A stretch of 16,774 nt of DNA, taken from contig CAMPET010000042.1 in assembly GCA_946803715.1 (NCBI GenBank), forward strand, positions 5,553-22,326, written 5' to 3'. Numbering within the stretch: the stretch's first letter is position 1; every line of letters begins with the position of its first letter. The stretch comes from Beroe ovata (taxonomy: Eukaryota > Ctenophora > Nuda > Beroida > Beroidae). A program made the position numbers and the translations under genes. This document shows positions 8,881-16,774 of this stretch, one piece after another. Below the pieces are notes generated by a model. That model was given only the letters and a program-made list of their open reading frames with translations, did no database searches and was not told the origin of the DNA.

Positions 8881-10677
8881 ATGGGAGATCAAGCAAAAAG
8901 AAGTAGGAAGCTTTTCAAGTCACAAATCATGGCGAACGGTCTCAAAGCATCGGACATATCCTCAAAAAGACCTGTCAACAAGGCACTAATAAGAAGGATT
9001 GTGTACTTGGAAGATGCCCTCCAGAAACAGTATTTGAATATGGAAACAGCAGCAAAAATTTTCCAGTTATATTATACAGTCACGGGTTCAGGTTCTGTTG
9101 AACCATTAGCTGATTCCAGTGAGAAGTCATTCAGTATGGAACTACTCACAGCTAAGAGCAAGACTATGGTGGAACTGGACAGCCTTTATGAAGATGATGC
9201 CAAGCAATCAGGACTCGGGGTAAGTCACTGAACTCATGGTGACATGATGTAAGTAATTTCTTATAGAATAAGTACCTAAAGAATAAAACAATGATCACAG
9301 GTGCCACTGAAGATCATTCTACAAAGCTTCCCACTGAACCCAAGACTACAACAAGTTCTTAACATTGTCTTGCTTGGATTACAGGATTCGAACCTAAAGG
9401 CTTTAGTGGCTAACCATTATCCAAGCCTCAACTCAATGAAATTCACAATATCACAATGTGAAGCCTTTCTTACGAAAGTTATTGATGGCCAGAAGAACAA
9501 GTCTAATTCAACTTTGACAAGCTCAGAATGCATAAAAGCAGCAATAAAGTCTGGCACTAATTTCTTGTCAAGATGCCTTGATAGACCTGAAAATATTGCA
9601 CCATCCACCATTATCCATATTCTTTACAATGAACCTGATATGCTTGAGAGGATATCAAAAAAGGTTACTCAATCAAAGTCATATCCGGTGCTAAGTAATA
9701 GACCAAAGATCACCAAAAGAACTGCTGCCTTGATGAAAACTTTTTCAAATCCAATTTTTTCACTACTTAATCCTGGTGAACAACACTTTGAAAAGAACTT
9801 TCTCTATCCATACCTAGCAAATGCTCCTATCGGAAGGAATTGCTTACTAGAAATCTTGAATCATTTTAAACCAAACCCTAAAGGTTTTATAGATGCAAAT
9901 GAGTTAAAACTTTTCTATGACTTTCTCCCTGATTTAAAAGAGAATGCAGAAGGCAGTAGTGAGCCAAAGTTTACTAAACCATCCTTCAAAAAGAAAATGA
10001 AAATTCGTGAGCTCATACTTGCACTACCACTTGATGAATCACTATATGAAGCATTTTCTCTGCTGTTTTCACCAATAACAGGTCTTTTCTTCATGAAGAC
10101 ATTTGAAAAATTTGACTGGGATGGCTCTGGAGAACTCAATTTAAATGAGGCCCTAGCATTGATAAAAGAAATGCTCAACAATTCAGTAGCAAACACATCT
10201 GCATATAGCACCAGAAGAAAGTCACTTTCTCTAGATCTTTCTCTTAACATTGAGTCAATATCTTATACCATAGTACAATCTCTATTCACCTGTTTCAAGC
10301 ATGACTCAATAAGTCTTACAGAGTTGGGCTATTTCCTAAACATACAACAGAATTTCTTGAATAAGCATATGCTTAAGACTGGAATTCATGTAAACAATCA
10401 TCATGAGTTATTCAAACACTATGACCAAGATGGGAGTGGGTACGTTGATGGGGAGGAAATATCAGAATTAGTGAGAGACATCATTTCCACTGTTAATGGA
10501 GATGATGTTGATGTAATTGTTGAAGAGGTTGATATTGCGAAGTCACTCATGTTAGGTAGGCAAGATAGTCAAGAAAGGATAACTGAAGAAGATGTCAGCT
10601 GTCTAATTCCCAGGAGAACCGCTTGCTTCACTGCTAATGCAAACAGTATTTACACTGCAGAAGATCGATTTCAGTGA
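8881..10677 (+). CDS. EF-hand calcium-binding protein, calbindin/calretinin-like C-terminal half, 571 residues
   Basis: Two exons: 8881-9219 (113 codons) and 9301-10677, with an 81-bp GT-AG phase-0 intron. The start is the first ATG of exon 1. Two canonical EF-hand loops are visible, DWDGSGELNLNE (residues 385-396) and DQDGSGYVDGEE (488-499), each with acidic residues at positions 1, 3 and 12 and Gly at 6. Around them are EF-like segments that have lost their ligands: 294-322 (loop KPNPKGFIDANE), about 345-369, 434-463 and about 523-551. The order, with a loop-less partner after each good hand and 'QQNFL'-type linkers, matches the six-hand plan of calbindin-D28k, calretinin and secretagogin. 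Those proteins are ~260-280 residues; here ~290 more residues precede the matching part, and I do not recognise them. No signal peptide or membrane segment is seen, so it is probably intracellular. Calcium buffer or sensor is the likely role by family, with only two sites expected to bind. Function beyond that is unknown. Confidence 0.85.
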
Positions 10678-11253
10678 TTTGCATAAATGACAAAATCATG
10701 CAATGAACATAGATTTTTGATCAACAAACTTGCTAGATTTATAGTGATTAACTTGATTTAAAATCACAAATTCATAACATATTACAGTTAAAAACTTACA
10801 GTAATTTAGTAGTAAAGAGTAGTATTGTTAAAAACAGTTATGTTATATAAAGTAGTTCCTTTTAAATTGAAGTATTTACCTTATCACTTATGTGAATGAT
10901 GGCCCCAATGCTGTTAAATATAAATTATTTGTTTTACTATAATTCGTTTCACTATTCAAATTAATGTTAATATTGATTAACTCAATATAACTGAACTTGG
11001 GGATTTCGATTACCCGATGTCATCTGACCATCTGTCCTTGTCCACTGCTAATTCTCTGTGCACACGTTGCGCGCCCCTGTTCTATTCAGTGAACTGAAAA
11101 GTCGTAGAAAAACCACGGAGACGCGCAGCGCGCGCGGAGTATTTGGGTCACGCAGCGCGGGAACATAATTCTCGCGCGCGGCGCGCGCGAGGAAGAGCTG
11201 GCCAAGGCCTGGGCAGATGGCTATATAGCATTCAAAATCCAGCAAAATTTTTA
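10678..11253. other. 3' flank of the EF-hand gene and start of a CG-rich segment
   Basis: 10678-11030 is AT-rich and should contain the 3' untranslated region of the EF-hand gene; no perfect AATAAA was noticed. From about 11050 the composition changes sharply, with CGCG-rich patches at about 11062-11070, 11121-11140 and 11171-11192. The patch TTCTCGCGCGCGGCGCGCGCG at about 11170 is the same core found inside the two palindromes that follow. No gene seen. Confidence 0.5.
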
Positions 11254-11375
11254 TTGTCAGATGTTACCCGACCTGTTTCTCGCGCGCGGCGCGCGCGCCT
11301 TCATCGAAGGCCGATGATGAAGACGCGCGCGTCGCGCGGGAGAAACAGGTCAGGTACTCAGGTAACATCTGACAA
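11254..11375. mobile_element. Foldback palindrome A (CG-rich, MITE-like)
   Basis: An imperfect inverted repeat of about 122 bp. The left arm begins TTGTCAGATGTTACC, continues GACCTGTTTCTCGCGCG and ends near CTTCATCG. The right arm mirrors it (GATGAAG, CGCGCGGGAGAAACAGGTC, GGTAACATCTGACAA). The centre is at about 11314. It is flanked by AAATTTTTAT (11245-11254) and AGATTTCTAT (11375-11384), which agree at 8 of 10 bases and may be an old target-site duplication. It shares its arm start, CG core and CTTCATCGAAG with palindrome B, so the two look like copies of one non-coding foldback element. Confidence 0.75.
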
Positions 11376-11395
11376 GATTTCTATTGACAATGAAT

Positions 11396-11503
11396 TTGCC
11401 GGATGTTATCTGTCCACTGTTTCTTGCGCGCGGCGCGCGCGCCTTCATCGAAGTGGACAAGAAAAAGTGGCGCAAGAAACAGTGGACAGATAACATCCGG
11501 CAA
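11396..11503. mobile_element. Foldback palindrome B with perfect 33-bp arms and apparent target duplication
   Basis: The arms 11396-11428 and 11471-11503 are perfectly complementary over 33 bp (starting TTGCCGGATGTTATC and ending CCACTGTTTCTTGCG on the left). They are separated by a 42-bp CG-rich loop that contains CTTCATCGAAG. The 11-mer TGACAATGAAT sits directly before the left arm (11385-11395) and again 2 bp after the right arm (11506-11516). That is the arrangement left by transposition with an 11-bp target-site duplication, a size typical of Mutator-like elements, although no transposase is present and the superfamily is not certain. Confidence 0.8.
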
Positions 11504-11516
11504 CATGACAATGAAT

Positions 11517-12050
11517 GTAGTTTGTTATGTTCTTTTCTACCTGCTACTTGTCTGGCGATGCTAGACCGCTGATGCAAGCCGCGAAGCTGGCCAAGCTGTC
11601 TGAGAATAAGTTTGAGCCGCGCGCGCGCAAAACGAAATTCTCGACAGGGGCTATCATCGATTGACAACCTGCTACCGTCGGCACCGCGTACCGCCACGCC
11701 GCCCAATTGTAATTTAGCCCTTTAATTTAAGCTATTAATTCTGTATAAAAATTATATAAAATCTTGGTGTTGCGATACATTGTCTGGATGGTATGGTATA
11801 AGAAATTGCCAGCCAGGAAACATGATCCTATGTAAATGTATTTCTGTTTTCTGTGTATGTGTATAGTTGAGCGAATATTATAAATTATCAAACTGATTTC
11901 GAGTATGCCATTTTAAAATTGTGCACTTCTGCATATAATGGCATGCAATTGATTAACTGATATCTATATCAAACAAATAGAATGTAGAACTGTGTTGCAT
12001 CATCAATTTCCTTACTAGATTCTGTAAAAACAGAACAGGATTCTCAGGTA
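11517..12050. promoter_or_regulatory. 5' flank of the lamin gene
   Basis: About 530 bp between the foldback elements and the lamin start codon. One more CG patch (GAGCCGCGCGCGCGC, about 11612-11626) lies in the first part; the remainder is AT-rich. It must contain the lamin promoter and 5' untranslated region if the first coding exon is also the first exon. No distinctive core-promoter motif is identified. Confidence 0.4.
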
Positions 12051-15000
12051 ATGGCAGCTAAACTAGACAAGTATGGTAGAAGTAGTCAGAATTATCTGAT
12101 GCCAGACCTGTCTCTTAAAATGACTAGACTTGATGAGAAGCATGCTCTACAGAACATCCATGACAGGTTAGACTGAAATGACATAATCATTCCTTGTCAG
12201 TTTTATCAAATAGCTGTACATCTACATTATCTTTATCATCCTCAGATTTAGCAGCTATACATCCAGAGTAAATCAGATGACAGAGGCCAACCAAAAGCTA
12301 GAAGCACTACTGACTAGCTCCAAGGTCATTTCACAATGATCTTAGATCTAAATAAGTATTTATATGCAATATGCATATCTAGTGCCTCAGCTATTTTCAT
12401 TACATAGAAACTGAGTACTGAAGATATAGTCATATACCTACCTCCACAGTTAACAGAAGATGAGCTGAAGTGCATCAAGGAAATGTATGAAGCAGAGTTA
12501 AAAGAAGCAAGACATTTACTCGAACAGAACTCATCAGAACTGTCTAAAAAACAAGATCTTCAAGCTAAAACCGATGCATTAGTACGGGACTTGACATCAA
12601 GGTACCTACATTTTATTCAAATGCTATTTCTTCTTGTCAAATTTCACCATGATGCACCCATGCAGACCTGCATCAGTTTCCTAGTTTCGAAAGTGTCAGC
12701 ATAAATCTATTTTGCCTAGGTTGGAAGATGAGCAAAGTCTGAGGAGAAAGTCTGAAGAAAACTTGCTTTCCACAGAGCAGGCTTTGTCTCACAAGGAAAA
12801 ATTGCTGCTAGCTGCTTTTAGAGAACATGACGAGGTGAGAGCAGCATTCTGTAAAATTTCCCATTTCACAGGTATTTGTACCTTAAACTTATTTAACTTC
12901 TATATTAAACTGCGAGGATTTATGTCTATTGTATTGGCATGGTAATCTCTGAGCAGCTTAAGTTACATGATCACATGTGAATTGCCGGATGAATATTGCC
13001 AACATGACTCCATGTCGCCTAGCAACCTAGTGAACCACGATTGTAGGTATTCCCAGTCCCCACTATATTAATCATGGTGACAAATTGCCCTTTCAAATCT
13101 TCTGTGATCATTGCTTGCTCAATATGGGCCTTGTTGAATTTCTGACATCATAGATGTTTGGTACAGCAATATTGTATTCACGCTAAAGCTCTGTAAAAGT
13201 CATTGGTAATAGGATACAGCTTTAGTCCAGTGAGCGTGCACACCTAATTCGCTTAAAGTAGAAATTTCAATCTTAGTAACGGTCGTCATGGAAACCATAT
13301 TTGTAAACACACATTATTAACTGTGTGTGCGTGTGTTATACCTACATCAGTCTGGACCCGAATCTGGATATGGTTCATACTTTTCATTCCATACATTAGT
13401 GATAAGCCATTATGTATGTCCGAGATTTGGTATGCAAGCTATTATCTCCATCATCATTGAAGTGATATTTACCTCAATATATGTGCCCAAACCAATAGCT
13501 GTCGTATTAACTATTGTGTTCAGAAATACCTTGGTGTCATGAATAATGAGTATGACAAAACAGGATATCAGGTTCTGAATTTTACATCATCACGAAGCAG
13601 CAATCCAGTAGCTGCAGTCCAGCAATCCAGAAACCCAATACCTGGTTTATCCCAGGATAGACGAACAATTGCACAAGCAATGCGAGAGAAAGACGAGCTA
13701 CGATCGAGTCTTGCAGCGTCCAAGAAAGCACATGAGAGAGAAACTGTCCTGAGAGTAGAAGCTGAGAACTGTGTCAACGCAACGAGACAAGAACTGGCAT
13801 TCATCAAGGACGTTCATAATTCAGTGAGTTCGGTGTGGGATGAGGAACCATTTGTTGTGACTTGTGGTCTATGATGATTAGACATGAATCACTGCGGAGA
13901 CCTGAAGTCATGTACCAATGTGTTAAATTATAAGTTCAATCTTAGGGTATATTATGGTAATTATGGTAATTATGGTAATTATGGTAATTATGGTAATTAT
14001 GGTAATATTATGGTAATTATGGTAATTATGGTAATTATGGCTCTAATGTTTTTGTTAAACCAATTCAAATTTGTAACTCAGTAATTTCGATAGATAGATC
14101 AATCACCCATTTAGCAATGACCCCATCTTCGCTCCCACAACAGGAAGTGCAGAGTCTGAAGGACAAGATTAGTGATCTGGAGGTGATCAATACTAACTTG
14201 GAGAGGGATCTCAGACAAGAGTTCGAGCACAGGCTCCAGAACGACCTGGCAGATGCAAGGGCACGGCTAGAGAAGCTGGCACACGCCCAGAAAAACGAGT
14301 TTGAGGGGAAAATGAGGCAGAAACTCCGAGAATGCCAGGTAATTTTAGTGTCAGTGACTTGATGGCATATCATTGATTGGGCATCGCAGTTCCTTTGCCA
14401 GTTCAAAACTATATCCAAGGTAACTAAGTAATGTCTGTTATTCTCACCCTACCACCAGACTCAACAAGAACAAGACGGTATCAGGCTCAACACGCTCAAT
14501 GACGCAAATGGACAGCTGAGAATACAGAATGATGCTCTCAAAGCCCAGGTATGCGTGTCAGATATCACAAGGGGAGCCTGTTTCTGACTCCAAGTTCATG
14601 ATATCGTCACCTTTCTGTCCATTTCCGTTCCTCGCTGAGCATAGTGAGCGTTTGTAATCAGTGATCACCCCATTACCTACAGGTGAACAATCTGGTGGGT
14701 AAGAATAACGCGTTAGACGACACGCTACGTAACACTACTCACTCACTTGAACACGAGCGATCACACAACGCGCTCACGCTCACGCAAACTCTGACTGAAC
14801 TGAAGGAACTGAAGGACAAGTTCCGCCTGAAGGTCAGTGTTGTTAACAAGTTGTCAGTAGCAACGTCATGACTCTAACGCACGTGTCGGTTGCTAAGGTA
14901 ACCACACTCTGACAGTGTATTGAGTGTGAGGAGCTGCAAGACGCTAGGATTCCATTACAAGAGGAGATTGACACACTGAAGGAGACGCTAGATAAGAGTG

Positions 15001-16642
15001 ATAGCTTGCTCAGATACAGAACTGAGATACAGCAGGTGATGAGTACTAGATTTCATCCCATACTGCCACTGTCTCACCACTACTACAATACTCACTTTAC
15101 TCCTCACCTCACCTCACCTCACCTCACCCCCTCACCCTCCATCTTCTCCTCGGCTCTCACTGTGTCACCACTGTCTTCCTCACCTGTCTCACCTGTCTCT
15201 GCCCCAGGTAAATGTCCGGAGGCCGGTTACTGCAGCTCAGCTCTCAGGGCAGAAGCTGAGCAGTGTCTCTGGGAGATACGTGACCGATGACCTGGAGAGG
15301 TCGCCCTCGGCCCCCGCCCGGGCCGCATTTGTCAAGACAACTGACCGAGGGGGAGAGAAGGAGTTGCTAGGCAACAAGGACACGACGAGTTTCTCCACGG
15401 GAAATGTGAAGATTTGGGATGTCCATGATAGAGGGGACTACGTGAGGATAGTCAACACTTCCAACCATGACGAGTTTTTGGGGGGCTGTGTTCTCCAGCA
15501 GACTGTGTGTGACCAGGCTTACTGCAGCTACAAGTTCCCACCTAACTACATGCTCAAGGGAGGGGCCATGTGCACAGTGAGTAGTGGATATTGCTGCTCT
15601 GTCAGTGCCTCTGTGCCTCTGTGCCTCTGTGAGCACTGTATCTGATATCGCACAGTTACAATCAGTGTATCTTGCTAAATCTCGCGAGATATTACATCTC
15701 GAATTTCAGTGGATGATCCATCCAAATTTACCTCATGTTTGCATAACATAGTTTGCAAAGCTTGCCGACCATTGGTTGACAGTGTGTTGTAGTGTGTTAC
15801 CTGCAAATTGCTTGGACAGTGTGCATGACAATAGCTTGTTAGTTAGAGGCTCCCTAGTGTCAAACACGCTAGAGTGTGCTTGTAAACATGAGCCAATAGG
15901 CTCGCGCTGTAAAACAGATGGCACACACAAACACGTACACACAAACACATACACACACAAACACATACACACACAAACACATACACAAACACACAAACAA
16001 ACACACACTCACTCACACACACGCAGTGCACGCTCTGGCGTGTGCTACACACTGCACAAGAGTGCCAATTAATGGAGGCAACATGTAGGGTCACGTGTTT
16101 GTTGTGTTTCTGAGTGAGAGAAATGGACGCACTCAATCTGCACACTGAAAACATGGACAGAGAAAATCTGCCTATTTTACACGACATCTCTATTCGCAGG
16201 TGTGGTCAAGTCAGAGTCAAGCTCTCCACAACCCGCCCTCTGATCTGCTGTGGAAAGACCAAGCTGCGTTTGCTATCGGACCAGATGTGAACACTGTGCT
16301 GTACAAGCCCAACGGACAGCCCTCAACCGGGCTAAACAATGCAACAACCGTCACTAAACGATCTAAATCTTCAGTAGGGTAAGGAGACATGTGTGTTAAC
16401 GCTGACAGTCTGCATTATCATGATCTTGTCACTAGATTAACATCACAACGCTGACATTTCGTTGCTGTCTGCTTGTATACAGCCCTATCATCTCTAATAC
16501 ATTCACGGTTGCAGACGGAACAGTCCAAAGTCACGTGACCGGGTTATAAAGAGTACACTGGACGAGAAAGCGCTGGGTTACAGCTTGCCAACTGCATCCA
16601 GCACACCATCTATAGTATCCTACAAACAGAACAAGAATAGAG
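12051..16642 (+). CDS. LMN: Nuclear lamin, 12 exons, C-terminal end beyond the window
   Basis: Nuclear intermediate-filament protein that forms the lamina under the inner nuclear membrane. Exons: 12051-12166, 12246-12324, 12408-12601, 12720-12834, 13656-13823, 14144-14338, 14459-14548, 14683-14832, 14916-15035, 15208-15576, 16200-16378, 16515-16642 and onward. All introns are GT-AG and the frame stays open for 634 codons. Order: short head (1-28); rod start DEKHALQNIHDRFSSY (coil 1A); YEAELKEAR (92-100); end of coil 1B LRVEAEN (200-206); coil 2 ending in LQDARIPLQEEIDTLKETL (about 376-394); linker with RSPSAP (440-445); lamin tail domain from VKIWDV (476-481) through YKFPPNYMLK (517-526) to PPSDLLWKDQ (544-553). 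YEAEL to AEN spacing equals that of human lamin A, so the extra 42 residues of coil 1B that mark lamins are present. The head has no S/T-P site and there is no basic cluster between rod and tail domain; KRSK (585-588) follows the tail domain. The CaaX end is not in view. The first ATG after an in-frame stop (about 11988) was taken as start. Confidence 0.93.
12835..13655 (+). other. Lamin intron 4
   Basis: 821-bp intron, the longest in the gene. It starts GTGAGA after the codon for Glu168 and ends TTTATCCCAG. A 71-codon open frame at 13327-13542 has no recognisable features and is taken as chance. No clear repeat structure seen. Confidence 0.8.
13945..14042. repeat. 9-bp minisatellite in lamin intron 5
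   Basis: About ten copies of the 9-mer ATGGTAATT between 13951 and 14041, with one irregular junction near 14003-14010 (GTAATATTATGG). It fills much of the 320-bp intron 5 (13824-14143). Confidence 0.95.
15036..15207 (+). other. Lamin intron 9 with CACCT repeat
   Basis: 172-bp intron whose middle is a CACCT pentanucleotide run (about 15100-15127), followed by pyrimidine-rich sequence with CACCTGTCTC repeats up to the acceptor GCCCCAG. The run probably serves as an extended polypyrimidine tract. Confidence 0.75.
15577..16199 (+). other. Lamin intron 10 with AC-rich satellite
   Basis: 623-bp phase-0 intron between the two exons of the lamin tail domain. It contains a CA-rich tract at about 15921-16022 with ACACACAAACAC units, and the palindrome TCTCGCGAGA at 15680-15689. 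No gene seen. Confidence 0.8.
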
Positions 16643-16774
16643 GTGAGGCATGAGATTTGAGTGATTCCAGGCAGAGGATTTCTTGATTAAACTGCCGTAG
16701 CAAAACAAGAGCCTCTCATCGATTATAGGATAGTACATGAAAACTGGACGTATCCTATACACACACACACACAC
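16643..16774 (+). other. Start of lamin intron 12, ending in a CA microsatellite
   Basis: Begins with the donor GTGAGG after the exon ending at 16642; the window ends inside a CA repeat (from about 16758). The last lamin exon or exons, expected to carry the CaaX prenylation motif, must lie further on. Confidence 0.7.

Noticed and set aside
9915-10250. 111-codon minus-strand frame within the EF-hand gene
   Set aside because: Antisense of the EF-hand coding exon, which has clear EF loops on the plus strand.
11048-11706. Ala/Arg-rich frames on both strands in the CG-rich region
   Set aside because: The frames are by-products of (CG)n palindromes and have mirrored composition on the two strands.
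13327-13542. 71-codon plus-strand frame in lamin intron 4
   Set aside because: Lies wholly in an intron bounded by good splice sites; no coding similarity seen.
15733-16187. Cys/Val- and Thr/His-rich frames in lamin intron 10
   Set aside because: CA-repeat translations on either strand.
1-16774. tRNA, rRNA or bacterial operon features
   Set aside because: None could be recognised; the genes are spliced eukaryotic genes and no cloverleaf or rRNA-like stretch was noticed by eye.

Overview
The window is nuclear DNA from a metazoan. Its genes are intron-rich with GT-AG splicing, it is full of (CA)n/(GT)n and other simple repeats, and it carries a nuclear lamin gene and a calbindin-type calcium-binding gene, a combination typical of animals. 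The species cannot be read from the sequence. The compact introns (many of 80-300 bp) and the divergence of the lamin suggest an early-branching animal such as a sponge, but that is inference. Single N characters at 1500, 2392 and 5762 probably mark closed assembly gaps.

Layout. 1-1499: a repeat, probably a degenerate DNA transposon with partly inverted ends and a broken internal reading frame, meeting the next gene at the N at 1500. 1501-4892, minus strand: the first ~312 codons (7 coding exons) of the clathrin adaptor beta subunit (AP-1/AP-2 beta, beta-adaptin), cut off at the N; its introns hold a 21-bp minisatellite, a ~370-bp duplicated repeat and an almost pure polypyrimidine intron. 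4893-7449: a repeat-rich spacer with possible 5' exons of the adaptor gene and several microsatellites. 7450-8568, minus strand: complete, intronless mitochondrial lipoyl synthase (LIAS). 8569-8880: a 312-bp divergent promoter interval. 8881-10677, plus strand: a 571-residue EF-hand protein in two exons, with a calbindin/calretinin-like C-terminal half and an unrecognised N-terminal half. 10678-12050: spacer with two related CG-rich foldback palindromes at 11254-11375 and 11396-11503. 12051-16642 (continuing past the window), plus strand: a nuclear lamin, with 12 exons covering the head, the whole rod, the lamin tail domain and part of the C-terminal tail.

The four genes do not form a pathway. 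They cover vesicle-coat assembly (beta-adaptin), lipoic acid biosynthesis (LIAS), probable calcium binding (EF-hand gene) and nuclear architecture (lamin). The main points of interest are the paired foldback elements with apparent 10-11 bp target duplications, the lamin's vertebrate-like intron positions combined with missing regulatory motifs, and the enlarged calbindin-like protein in which most EF-hands have eroded.
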